Shown here piece by piece: positions 34,484-42,556 of a DNA stretch of 64,000 nucleotides. Position numbers and translations under genes: made by a program. A model generated the notes under the pieces. The model was not told the origin of the DNA. It made no database searches and saw nothing but the letters and a program-made list of their open reading frames with translations. Source of the DNA: Paracrocinitomix sp040880585 (lineage in GTDB: Bacteria; Bacteroidota; Bacteroidia; Flavobacteriales_D; Crocinitomicaceae); the NCBI GenBank assembly GCA_040880585.1, contig JBBDID010000019.1:1-64000 (forward strand). Reading direction: 5' to 3'. Position 1 is the first letter of the stretch, and each line of letters begins with the position of its first letter.

Positions 34484-35369
34484 TTTTGAATCTGTTTCTG
34501 TATGCTGATTTTATTCTTTGAATGTAATGAAACAAAATCAAAGAAAGATAATCAATTCGACGATACCTTATCCTTTTCGGGTAGTTACATTCATGGTAAT
34601 TGATTTCACTTGTGTATTCCTCATAAGGATTTTCTGTTTTACAGTTTGTTCCGCTTCCATCCCACCCAATGTTGCGAACTAAATTTTTTGACGGAAATAA
34701 TGTCAGACCTCTATTTTTAAAGAGATACCATTTTAAAATGATAGCCCAGGAATTGGATTTTTTAGATTGAACAGTGTCAGTTAGTCTATCGCTGTAGTCT
34801 ATTGCTCCCAATTCGTTGAATTTCCAACGACTGATCTTTTTTTCTATACCGGATAAATCCGGATTTTGAAAATCTATTTTCTCCCAGCGATCTTTCCAGC
34901 TGGCCCAGGCCTGATTAGATGATGTGGGTAAGAAATAAGCTTGTTTTCGCTTTATAGGGAGGTTGTATGCGTATCCGGAAATGACCCAAACATCTGAATC
35001 ATTTTCAAATAATTCTAAAGCTGTATTGGCGTATATCAAAAAATGTTTACCCACTAACATATCATCCTCCAGAACTATAATGCGACTGTGTTCCTTGAAC
35101 ACAGTATTTACACCACTAACAATAGATTTAGCGAGCCCCAGATTAACGTGGCGTTCTATTAGGTTAACAAATTTAAAACCAGTTACTTTTTTAACGTAAT
35201 CCCTTACTTGTTGGACTTTAGTTTCATCTGTCGTATTTTTTGGCCCGTCAGAAAAGATATATACCGTTGATTCACTTGCCATATCACAGGACAGAAGCTG
35301 TTCAATTGTCTCTGCTAAATGTGCAGGGCGATTATAGGCGAATATTGCGATAGGTGTCAACTGAGTCAT
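34467..35369 (-). CDS. Glycosyltransferase, GT2-like (GT-A fold)
   Basis: This is a 300-residue protein. The N-terminus PIAIFAYNRPAHLAETIEQL is typical of a GT-A family that includes GNT-I-like sugar transferases. It shows IFSDGPKN (about 38-45), NLGLAKSIVSGVN (about 76-88), a likely DxD in IIVLEDDMLVG (about 96-106) and SNQAWASWKDRW (about 150-161). The family acts in polysaccharide repeat assembly. The gene overlaps both neighbours (ATGA with FkbM, 17 bp with the cupin). Confidence 0.85.
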   Translation of the reverse strand: MTQLTPIAIFAYNRPAHLAETIEQLLSCDMASESTVYIFSDGPKNTTDETKVQQVRDYVKKVTGFKFVNLIERHVNLGLAKSIVSGVNTVFKEHSRIIVLEDDMLVGKHFLIYANTALELFENDSDVWVISGYAYNLPIKRKQAYFLPTSSNQAWASWKDRWEKIDFQNPDLSGIEKKISRWKFNELGAIDYSDRLTDTVQSKKSNSWAIILKWYLFKNRGLTLFPSKNLVRNIGWDGSGTNCKTENPYEEYTSEINYHECNYPKRIRYRRIDYLSLILFHYIQRIKSAYRNRFKSDRRS

Positions 35370-36214
35370 AATTTCTTCACCGTAATAAGATAGTTTGCTC
35401 GTTCACGAGTAATGAGATTATCTGTTAGTTTCAGTGATCGTTTGGCTTCATTTATCTTATAAAACTTATATTCAGGTAGCTGTTGGAATATTTCCATGAG
35501 TTGATTTGCAAAAGCCTCATTTAGTACCTCAATAAATAATCCGGGCTTTAATGACTTAAGTACTTCTATGGAGTCCTTCAATATTTGTGGTTCATGGCCT
35601 TCAACATCCATTTTAATCAGATCTAGTTTGTTTATGGATCTTGATGAGATATAGTCTTTCAATGTGGTAGTTTCAACCTGAATGGTACTCCAGTGTTTTT
35701 TGTTGTCACCTGCAGTTAATGAATTAGTATAATTGACAGCATTTGCTTTTATCTGCATATCAACGACCCCTTCCTGGTCAGATAAAGCCAGCTGGTTTAA
35801 ATGCAGGTTTTGCATATTATTGAGTGCCTTATTTTTTTTCAGTATATCAAAATTATAAGGCACCGGCTCAAAAGCGTGAACCTCTCTTGCTCCTGAAGCC
35901 ACTGCCGTGGTTGCATAGATTCCTGTATTCGCACCAATATCCATTACCGTATCCGAATTTTTAGCCAGTTTCATCCACAATTCAAGCGAATAAGGCTCAA
36001 ATTCACTAAAGATTCCGTTCCAAAATATTTCTTTTTCAATATAAAGATCATGTTTAGAATGGAGCGTAATTAATTTGTCATTGGGTAATTTTGTGTTAAA
36101 GTTTCCCCTAACTGTCAAATACTTATAGAAAGGAGGTGTGCCGATTACCCTTATGGTTTTTAGCACACCAATTGTCGGCAACCAGCGGTACAGTTTTTTA
36201 AGTTGCTTTTTCAT
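35366..36214 (-). CDS. FkbM family SAM-dependent methyltransferase
   Basis: This is a 282-residue methyltransferase likely to O-methylate a sugar of the polysaccharide. The SAM-binding motif VMDIGANTGIYATTAV (about 90-105) is followed by VHAFEPVPYNFDILKKNK and the FkbM hallmark LDLIKMDVEGHEPQIL (about 198-213). The C-terminal ITVKKL lacks extra domains. It overlaps the adjoining genes by 4 bp on each side (ATGA junctions). Confidence 0.93.
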   Translation of the reverse strand: MKKQLKKLYRWLPTIGVLKTIRVIGTPPFYKYLTVRGNFNTKLPNDKLITLHSKHDLYIEKEIFWNGIFSEFEPYSLELWMKLAKNSDTVMDIGANTGIYATTAVASGAREVHAFEPVPYNFDILKKNKALNNMQNLHLNQLALSDQEGVVDMQIKANAVNYTNSLTAGDNKKHWSTIQVETTTLKDYISSRSINKLDLIKMDVEGHEPQILKDSIEVLKSLKPGLFIEVLNEAFANQLMEIFQQLPEYKFYKINEAKRSLKLTDNLITRERANYLITVKKL

Positions 36215-36849
36215 ATGCTCAGGCAGTTATTTGATCTGTAAAACACAGATGTGCTCCAGGACATCACATTGATCGGACCCAGCCCATGAAAATCTATGCG
36301 TTTAAAACCATGATCAGTGAGCAAATCATATCCTTGCTGATACTCACTTCGGTCACTGTTGTCCCAAATAACAACTCCCGTTGTTGAAATATTTTTTAAC
36401 GCATTCTTTGCACATGAAACTCTATCCGCACCATCAATTACTATGATATCAAAAAGTCTCGTACATTCCGTGATCGATTCGGCGAATGCGCTATTTTCAG
36501 TAGGTCTGTACATGAGCTGAACATGTTGTCCGATTTTAGTCTTAATATGATCATACCATTCCTGATCGCTTTCGCAGCTATAAACAGATTTCACCTGACT
36601 TTGCCACCATAAAGTAGAATTTCCACAGCCAAACTCAAATATAGTCATGTTATCACGTATTCTAGGCTGTAAGAAATCCAGAAAGCTATAAGTCATCCAG
36701 GGTATAGGTTGACCGTTTTGATCAATAGCATTTTTTGATCTGAATGACCGAAACCATCCTTTATCAACCAGGTATCCGCTTTTGCTTAAGGAATAAAAGC
36801 TTAGCATCCGAAACTGACGAAGCAAGAAATGAAAAATTTTCCTGAGCAT
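36211..36849 (-). CDS. SAM-dependent methyltransferase-like protein
   Basis: This is a 212-residue protein with Rossmann-like methyltransferase motifs: MTIFEFGCGNSTLWW (about 69-83), an acidic ESDQEW after strand 2, and the strand 4 motif LFDIIVIDGADR (about 133-144). The C-terminal part WDNSDRSEYQQGYDLL fits class I methyltransferases of polysaccharide clusters. The N-terminal 30 residues are basic and aromatic and could bind the membrane. The start overlaps the flippase stop as TAATG. The target is unknown. Confidence 0.82.
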   Translation of the reverse strand: MLRKIFHFLLRQFRMLSFYSLSKSGYLVDKGWFRSFRSKNAIDQNGQPIPWMTYSFLDFLQPRIRDNMTIFEFGCGNSTLWWQSQVKSVYSCESDQEWYDHIKTKIGQHVQLMYRPTENSAFAESITECTRLFDIIVIDGADRVSCAKNALKNISTTGVVIWDNSDRSEYQQGYDLLTDHGFKRIDFHGLGPINVMSWSTSVFYRSNNCLSI

Positions 36850-38279
36850 TACGTTTTTTTAAACGGATTTCGAGGATTAACGAGCTTAATGTAAAATAGT
36901 GTGACAGCAAATATACTAATAAGGAGAAGCTTTAAAGCAATCACAATAAATAAGTTCAGTTTCAGCCCGGGCAGTACGTAACATCCAAAATAGACACTTA
37001 TACTTACCAATAGAAACACAACCCCAATCGTCCGATAATGAAAATGAAGTTTAAAATATTTTTGAGAGAAATACACTAATGCAATATTATTGATAAAAAT
37101 ACTTATTAGTGTAGCTATCGCCGCCCCATACAGTTGAAATTTACTAATCAGAACATAATTCAAGCCTACATTAAGTAAGGATGTTAGTATTACGACTACA
37201 GCAATGACATTGGTTTTCTTTTTCAAATGCAAGCCTATTGAAAACATACTGAATCCGCCAAAAAAAGCAGAAAAATAAAGAATAGGCATTACATCTTTGG
37301 CTTCGTAATACTCCGGGGGGGTCAGCAAGTAGAGTGTTTCAAATGAAAATAAAGATAGTGTGAGTACTCCGAGCATTCCAAATGCGATAAACAGCCTGAA
37401 TACTCTGGAAAGTTCTGGTTTAATAGAATCATCAACAGCGCGCTGGTAAGCAATGGGCCCCAATGCAGCTGAAACTCCGAGAATAATAATTTGAATGATT
37501 GAGGAAAATTTAGCAGCAATTCCATACGTTCCCAATTCTTCAAATGATAAATATTCCTTAATGAATAAACGGTCAGTAAAATTGAGTACAACGTACGCAA
37601 TAGAAGCCGGTACTAACGGCATACTATAGACAAATAGTTCCTTGATTTTATTCCAGTCTATGGTCAGTTTTAGCTTATCCTTAATGACCATAAGTTGAAT
37701 TACTATAATTATGGGTCCGGAAACTATTGGGGCAATATATACGGAATTTAAACCCAGTTTGAATTTAATAATGAATAAGAAAATTAAGGCAGTGGTTAAA
37801 AATCCATGACTAAATGTGATTAAAGCAAAGGCCTTTGATCGACGCATAAATCTAAGGTAAACACCAATGAAATACACGATTCCAGTTAGACTCATTCCTA
37901 TCACCGCATAACGAAAAGTACTCTTGGGCACTTTGGTGTCTGCGCTCAACAAATCAATAAAGTAATCAGGAAATATTACAAGAAGGGTTGCAAATAAGAG
38001 GTAAGAAAAAGAAGTAAACCAGATGGCAGATGATCCGTACTTTATCTGTGAATCTTCAGATTGGTCCGGATCAGCAACATAACGACCCATTCCCTGATTG
38101 AGCTGAAAGCAAACAAGTGAGGTCATAAAAAGTGAAAACACGGATAGTATGTCAATTATACCTACCGTACTTTTTAAGAAAACATGTGTGTAAAAAGGCA
38201 GAAGCAGAAAAGAAAAGCCCTTGGTCAAAAAATTGGCAACAGTATAAATACTTCCATCCTTGGCTAGTGCTCTTAGCAT
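36849..38279 (-). CDS. Oligosaccharide flippase of the MOP/Wzx type
   Basis: This is a 476-residue inner-membrane protein with about 12-14 helices. The N-terminus has GSIYTVANFLTKGFSFLLLP, and the middle holds YSMPLVPASIAYVVLNFTDR with the FIKEYLSFEELGTYGIAAKF segment, a characteristic order for Wzx/RfbX flippases, which move undecaprenyl-linked oligosaccharides across the inner membrane. It is the first gene of the ten-gene operon; the upstream region to 38363 should contain the operon promoter, though I see no perfect TAnnTTTG. The spacer also holds the broken rdgB fragment on the other strand. Confidence 0.92.
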   Translation of the reverse strand: MLRALAKDGSIYTVANFLTKGFSFLLLPFYTHVFLKSTVGIIDILSVFSLFMTSLVCFQLNQGMGRYVADPDQSEDSQIKYGSSAIWFTSFSYLLFATLLVIFPDYFIDLLSADTKVPKSTFRYAVIGMSLTGIVYFIGVYLRFMRRSKAFALITFSHGFLTTALIFLFIIKFKLGLNSVYIAPIVSGPIIIVIQLMVIKDKLKLTIDWNKIKELFVYSMPLVPASIAYVVLNFTDRLFIKEYLSFEELGTYGIAAKFSSIIQIIILGVSAALGPIAYQRAVDDSIKPELSRVFRLFIAFGMLGVLTLSLFSFETLYLLTPPEYYEAKDVMPILYFSAFFGGFSMFSIGLHLKKKTNVIAVVVILTSLLNVGLNYVLISKFQLYGAAIATLISIFINNIALVYFSQKYFKLHFHYRTIGVVFLLVSISVYFGCYVLPGLKLNLFIVIALKLLLISIFAVTLFYIKLVNPRNPFKKT

Positions 38280-38363
38280 CCCTAAATCCTCAGTTTATGA
38301 TCAAATGTACTTCAAAAATGATATCTTAACCCTACCTTTTAGACAAATTACCAACAAAAACCT

Positions 38364-38465
38364 ATGAACTTAGTATTTGCCACTGAAAACGAAAACAAAG
38401 CAAAGGAGATTCAAAAGATGCTTCCTTTGCAAATTATTTTGATAACAAAGAAATTAGCAGTAGAC
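38364..38465 (+). pseudogene. 5' fragment of rdgB (non-canonical purine NTP pyrophosphatase)
   Basis: The frame begins MNLVFATENENKAKEIQKML, which matches the diagnostic N-terminus of RdgB/HAM1 pyrophosphatases ((K)LVFATxNxxKxxEI), a motif that is rare outside that family. After about 30 residues the similarity fades (LQIILITKKLAVDQ), the expected GxTFxENAxxKA segment is missing, and the frame runs into the antisense of the SCO-like gene. The intact gene would be about 190-200 codons, so this is a truncated remnant. The end coordinate is my estimate. Confidence 0.7.
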
Positions 38466-38537
38466 CAAATAATAAAACTTTCAATGTATCCTTTAGAATT
38501 GAAAATAGTCAATTCCATTCTTCATTTTGAATACAAA

Positions 38538-39272
38538 TTAGTCTTCAGGATGCTCTTCTTCCCACTTTCTGTCAAATTCCTCTTTTTTGAGCAACTTCAG
38601 CAAATCAAAAAAATTACGGATGTCAGAATCTTTTTTTGCTCCGGATACTCCTCTGATATGTCCTTTGTCATCTATAAGAACCAAACTATTGATAAAGGCA
38701 TATCGCCCAACTTCTCCCAATTTGGGATCTGATTCATAGGTCATAAAATTTTCACCGTAATATTCCCAGGAGAATAAAGGGGTGGGGTCACCAAAGGTAG
38801 TCCACCAAATATCCGAATCGTAAGCTTCCATTTCTTCCTTTATTTGAGAAGAGGCAGAGTCCGGTAGCGGATTGCCTTCAAGATCAGTAAGTACGGTAAG
38901 TACTTTCACATTTGCATAATTGTCTTGATTTTTCACCAATTTTCTAAAAAAAATTTCATTAAAGTGATACATCCCCATTCCGCATGATTCAAAATTAGGG
39001 CAATCTGGCTGAAGTGTACTGAGTACAATAAATTTTCCACGGATAGAATCCCGATTGATGATTTTGCCGTCTAGTCTGGTCAATGAAAAATCCGGAATTG
39101 TAAATGCAGTAGAATCGGTAATTTTACCTGTGCTGTCTGTGGTATAAGTCCATTGACCCAAATAAGGGAGTTCAATAAACTTGTTCTTAAGGTGAGTGGC
39201 AAGGAAATAAATAACCATTCCGGGGCCTAAAACGATCAATGCAATCGTCAGCACTCTTTTCCATCTCCCCAT
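38538..39272 (-). CDS. SCO1/SenC-like protein of the cytochrome oxidase cluster, divergent
   Basis: This is a 244-residue membrane-anchored protein with one N-terminal helix (about 8-26) and a thioredoxin-fold domain (about 58-235: IPDFSLTRLDGK, then GKFIVLSTLQPD and FINSLVLIDDKGHIRGV). SCO proteins deliver copper to the CuA site. Here the usual CxxxCP motif is replaced by CPNFESC (Cys91 and Cys97, CX5C), and I do not see the usual distal His ligand: an Asn is at the corresponding FINS position. It may be a redox or chaperone variant. It is the last gene of the oxidase operon, 18 bp after subunit IV. Confidence 0.8.
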   Translation of the reverse strand: MGRWKRVLTIALIVLGPGMVIYFLATHLKNKFIELPYLGQWTYTTDSTGKITDSTAFTIPDFSLTRLDGKIINRDSIRGKFIVLSTLQPDCPNFESCGMGMYHFNEIFFRKLVKNQDNYANVKVLTVLTDLEGNPLPDSASSQIKEEMEAYDSDIWWTTFGDPTPLFSWEYYGENFMTYESDPKLGEVGRYAFINSLVLIDDKGHIRGVSGAKKDSDIRNFFDLLKLLKKEEFDRKWEEEHPED

Positions 39273-39290
39273 ATTACAACAAGTTGTTTT

Positions 39291-39665
39291 TTAAGGCCGT
39301 GCGTCCCAAATACTATAAACGTACGCCGCTTCAGTAAGTAAAATAAAGAGGAGATATAAAACGAAAACAATGTAAGGCCATAATATCATTCTTCTCAGAC
39401 TCTTTGTCTCATCTCCCAGGTGCATAAATACCAGAATAATATACCCTGCTTTAAGCAGTGTAAGAACAATATAGCCATATTTAATTGCTGCCCAGGTTCC
39501 GCCAGAAACAGACGTTTTTGGAAACATAATTCCAACACCTACTTCAATAATGGTAATCAATGAAAGTATAGCGGTTACTTTCCAGATTTTCTTTCTCATT
39601 TTCACACCTTCTTCTTCTGAGTGGTGCGTGTCTAAAGAGTATTCTACAACGTCGTCTCTAACCAT
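39291..39665 (-). CDS. Cytochrome c oxidase subunit IV family protein
   Basis: This is a 124-residue protein with three membrane helices and an acidic hydrophilic N-terminus. The pattern of helices (ILSLITIIEVGVGIMF, YGYIVLTLLKAGYIILVFMHL, YIVFVLYLLFILLTEAAYV) and the LKAGYIILVFMHLGDE segment match the bacterial subunit IV (CtaF/CyoD-like) family that stabilises the aa3- or cbaa3-type oxidase. It lies between subunit III and the SCO-like gene, 30 bp and 18 bp away. Confidence 0.9.
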   Translation of the reverse strand: MVRDDVVEYSLDTHHSEEEGVKMRKKIWKVTAILSLITIIEVGVGIMFPKTSVSGGTWAAIKYGYIVLTLLKAGYIILVFMHLGDETKSLRRMILWPYIVFVLYLLFILLTEAAYVYSIWDARP

Positions 39666-39695
39666 GATTACATGTTTTAAATATGCTGAATGTTT

Positions 39696-40460
39696 TTATA
39701 CCAAATAAAAGAAGGTGAATACAAATACCCAAACTAAATCGACAAAGTGCCAATAAAGTCCCACTTTTTCAACCATTTCGTAGTGTCCCCGCTTATGATA
39801 AACCCCTCGAAGAACGTTACGGAGCACAAGAATATTAAATAACACCCCGGTAAATACGTGAAATCCGTGAAACCCGGTGATAAAGAAAAAGAAGTTGGCA
39901 TATAAAGTAGGGCCATAGGAGTTAATGACAGTATGCCCGCCATGTCCGTGTCCTACCACGGTATAATCTCCACCATAAACAGAGTGGAGTAGGGTAGCAT
40001 TATCTGCCCAGGTATGTATATCGCCATCCGGTCCTGCAATGAAAGTTGACCATTCCCAAACCTGAGAACCCAAGAAAATAAGTCCACCAACAACCGTCAG
40101 CAATAACCATTTGATCACCCCTTTTTTATCCATTCTATGGCCGGCCTCAACAGCCAAAACCATAGTAACAGAAGAAACAATCAGGATAAACGTCATAAAA
40201 GCAACGTAGATCAATGGAGCCGGGGCATGTGTGAAAGGAATGTGAGTAAAAACTTCTTCACCCATTGGCCAAGATCCGGCCATTTCAGGATTTGAATATT
40301 TCGCAAATCCCAATGCGGTTAACAGTCCTCCGAATGTAAGTCCATCCGAAATCAGGAAAAACCACATCATGAGTTTTCCGTAACTAACCTTAAATGGTGA
40401 TCTCCATCCGCCACCCCATGCGGTTGCTGAGTCGATTTCTGTTGAAGCTGCTCCTGCCAT
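39696..40460 (-). CDS. Cytochrome c oxidase subunit III (second copy, longer type)
   Basis: This is a 254-residue protein with about seven membrane helices and the subunit III motifs: WRSPFKVSYGKLMMWFFLIS, the His/Gly-rich loop before FFFITGFHGFHVFTGVLFN (about 193-211), and the C-terminal EKVGLYWHFVDLVWVFVFT (about 230-248). A Trp/His-rich loop at 155-175 (VGHGHGGHT) is unusual and could bind metal. Together with the neighbouring subunit III-like gene it forms the two-protein subunit III arrangement seen in Bacteroidota. Confidence 0.93.
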   Translation of the reverse strand: MAGAASTEIDSATAWGGGWRSPFKVSYGKLMMWFFLISDGLTFGGLLTALGFAKYSNPEMAGSWPMGEEVFTHIPFTHAPAPLIYVAFMTFILIVSSVTMVLAVEAGHRMDKKGVIKWLLLTVVGGLIFLGSQVWEWSTFIAGPDGDIHTWADNATLLHSVYGGDYTVVGHGHGGHTVINSYGPTLYANFFFFITGFHGFHVFTGVLFNILVLRNVLRGVYHKRGHYEMVEKVGLYWHFVDLVWVFVFTFFYLV

Positions 40461-40483
40461 AGTACAAGTTTATAGTTGCAAGT

Positions 40484-41533
40484 TTAATGAATAAAAATTA
40501 AAAATCCGTATAAATAAAGCCATAAAATACCCAAAAAATGCCAGTAGGTAGCACCCAGTGTCAGGCCTAAATAATTGTCTCCGGTATATGCCTCTTTTAA
40601 CGATCTGATAAACACGACCAAAAGGGCAATAATTCCACCGATCCAGTGCAGCAGGTGCATGCCGGCAAAAACATAGATAAAAGAGCTGGCAGTATTCCCG
40701 GCGCCGAAAATATCATTCTCCATTTTGGGAGATATCTCTTTCCCCTTGATGTAAAATTGACGATTTTCATACTCCAGTTTTTGACCATTGTAATAAATCC
40801 AAAAATCTTCACCGTATTCGCCTTGCATAATAAAATCTCCACGATCATTGGCTAAGTTTTCTCCAAACTCGTATGCCTGCCTTAATTTTTCGGCATCAAA
40901 AGGTTGATTGTCTACAAATAATTTACCATTGGAATAAGTAACGGGATGATTTTCGTACACCAACATAAACCCTTCTCCATAATTATTAAAGTCAAACTGG
41001 TTTTTTCTCGATCTTCCTCCACGTTCCAACTCTTTACCAAAATCTCTCATTTTTTGATGAATATCTTCTGAAAGCGGCTCACCTTTCCAGTAATAGGTTC
41101 CGTCTTTGAAAGATATTTGCTTTCCGGCATAAGTAAGGGTGAAATAGTTGCCGTATCGACCGTTGGTGACCATGATGCTTCCGGTCAATGTATTTCCACT
41201 TTCAAATAATTGGCTGAAAGCTTTGAACTGAAAGTAACCAAAAAGGATTCCACAAACAACTGCAACACCTAAAGCTGCCTTTAATAACTGTTGTTTGCTT
41301 CTTTTAACAGCATATACCGCCACAAATAGAAAAAGGCTACTGAGCACAATCAAAACAGAACTCCACTGAAAGCCGGCGGGCATTTTAATATGCACCCAAA
41401 AATTACCCCCTTGTGAGACAATGTACGCACTGGTTAATCCGGCGAAAATCATGATCACTGCAAAAATAAAAAGGCGTAAAAGGTTTTTTTTAACCTTAAT
41501 ATTTACTTCCGGGGAGAGGTCTGTATTACTCAA
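40484..41533 (-). CDS. Cytochrome c oxidase subunit III-like protein with inserted three-fold repeat domain
   Basis: This is a 349-residue protein; typical relatives of this subunit are near 190-200. Three membrane helices (about 20-40, 57-77, 84-103) are followed by a soluble insertion at about 105-280 and then the C-terminal helices with FAGMHLLHWIGGIIAL (about 289-304) and LGATYWHFLGILWLYLYG. The insertion consists of three related units starting at Tyr128, Tyr185 and Tyr240, each beginning YGxxFxLxYxG and ending with a helix, with spacing of 57 and 55 residues. Helix topology places it on one membrane face, probably the periplasm. The operon order is cyoE, this gene, subunit III, subunit IV, SCO-like. 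Confidence 0.9.
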   Translation of the reverse strand: MSNTDLSPEVNIKVKKNLLRLFIFAVIMIFAGLTSAYIVSQGGNFWVHIKMPAGFQWSSVLIVLSSLFLFVAVYAVKRSKQQLLKAALGVAVVCGILFGYFQFKAFSQLFESGNTLTGSIMVTNGRYGNYFTLTYAGKQISFKDGTYYWKGEPLSEDIHQKMRDFGKELERGGRSRKNQFDFNNYGEGFMLVYENHPVTYSNGKLFVDNQPFDAEKLRQAYEFGENLANDRGDFIMQGEYGEDFWIYYNGQKLEYENRQFYIKGKEISPKMENDIFGAGNTASSFIYVFAGMHLLHWIGGIIALLVVFIRSLKEAYTGDNYLGLTLGATYWHFLGILWLYLYGFLIFIH

Positions 41534-41536
41534 TAT

Positions 41537-42421
41537 CTAAAGTTTATCAAATACGTATAAAAACTGCATAAAAGGCAAGTAGATGAATGATGCAAACATC
41601 AAAGATCTGGCGGATTTATCTTCAAGGTTCAAATAAAACTTGTAAGAAAGCATGAAAAATAAAAGCCCTGCAACGGTACCTAAATACAATGTCCAATCAC
41701 CGGTAAACTCAAACGCCCAAGGAAGTACGCCTGTGGGAACCAGCAGGGCAGAATACATCATGATTAAAAAGGCAGATTGTTTACTTTTTCTGTTTTTCAA
41801 TGGAAGCAATGAGAATCCGGCTTTTTTATAATCTTCATCTTTGACCCAGGCGATTGCCCAAAAATGCGGAAATTGCCAAATAAATTGTACCAAAAACATG
41901 GTGCCCGCAAGTAAGCCAAATTTTCCGGTAACGGCAACCACACCAATCATAGGCGGAATAGCACCGGGAAAAGCACCTACAAAAACGGCCCAGGGGGTAA
42001 TGGTTTTTAAAGGGGTGTATAAAGCGGCATATAATACCATGGCCAAAACACCTAATATCCCTGAAAAGAAATTAAGTTGAAACAACAATAAAGTTCCCAG
42101 CACGCCAAAAGAAACAGATAATAGAATGGCTTCCAATACACTCATTCGTCCTTGAGGAAGAGGGCGGTTTTCTGTACGGCTCATTAATTTATCCAGGTCA
42201 CGTTCAATGATCTGATTAAACCCGTTAGAGGCTCCTGTAACTAAAAATCCACCTAAGGTCAGGTACAGTAAATTAATTGAAAACAGGCCGCCTGCTAAAA
42301 AGTAGCAAGCAATTGCTGAAATAACCACAAGAGCAGATAAACGTAGCTTCATTAACATGGCTACATCCTTTACCCAGCTTAATAGGGTTGTTTTTTCTAT
42401 CGTTGATTCTTCAGCCAACAT
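41537..42421 (-). CDS. cyoE: Protoheme IX farnesyltransferase (heme O synthase)
   Basis: This is a 294-residue UbiA-family inner-membrane enzyme that adds farnesyl to protoheme IX to make heme O for terminal oxidases. The allylic diphosphate-binding motif GFNQIIERDLDKLMSRTENR (about 66-85) and the second loop with WVKDEDYKKAGFSLLPL (about 190-210) are intact, with about nine helices. It is the first gene of the oxidase operon and ends 3 bp before the subunit III-like gene. A perfect -7 element precedes it. Confidence 0.96.
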   Translation of the reverse strand: MLAEESTIEKTTLLSWVKDVAMLMKLRLSALVVISAIACYFLAGGLFSINLLYLTLGGFLVTGASNGFNQIIERDLDKLMSRTENRPLPQGRMSVLEAILLSVSFGVLGTLLLFQLNFFSGILGVLAMVLYAALYTPLKTITPWAVFVGAFPGAIPPMIGVVAVTGKFGLLAGTMFLVQFIWQFPHFWAIAWVKDEDYKKAGFSLLPLKNRKSKQSAFLIMMYSALLVPTGVLPWAFEFTGDWTLYLGTVAGLLFFMLSYKFYLNLEDKSARSLMFASFIYLPFMQFLYVFDKL

Positions 42422-42469
42422 TGAAATCTTTTAATCGTTCCAAATTTGATGTCATCTTGAACGGAGGTG

Positions 42470-42477
42470 CAAATTTA
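42470..42477 (-). promoter_or_regulatory. Bacteroidota -7 promoter element for the cyoE/cox operon
   Basis: The minus strand reads TAAATTTG, a perfect TAnnTTTG match, 48 nt before the cyoE ATG. Confidence 0.5.
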
Positions 42478-42556
42478 ATAAAAAAAGCACCACTCATTTC
42501 GGAAGCGAAACAATAGAATCATTCTATATTATTAACATTTTTCAAGAACAGTTGGG

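Noticed and set aside
27898..38279. Possible defence island or phage-related system
   Set aside because: All recognised genes belong to polysaccharide synthesis; no nuclease, integrase, toxin or repeat array is present.
38466..38732. Continuation of the rdgB-like frame to 122 codons
   Set aside because: Beyond about codon 34 it no longer resembles RdgB and overlaps the SCO-like gene antisense; only the 5' part is treated as a pseudogene fragment.
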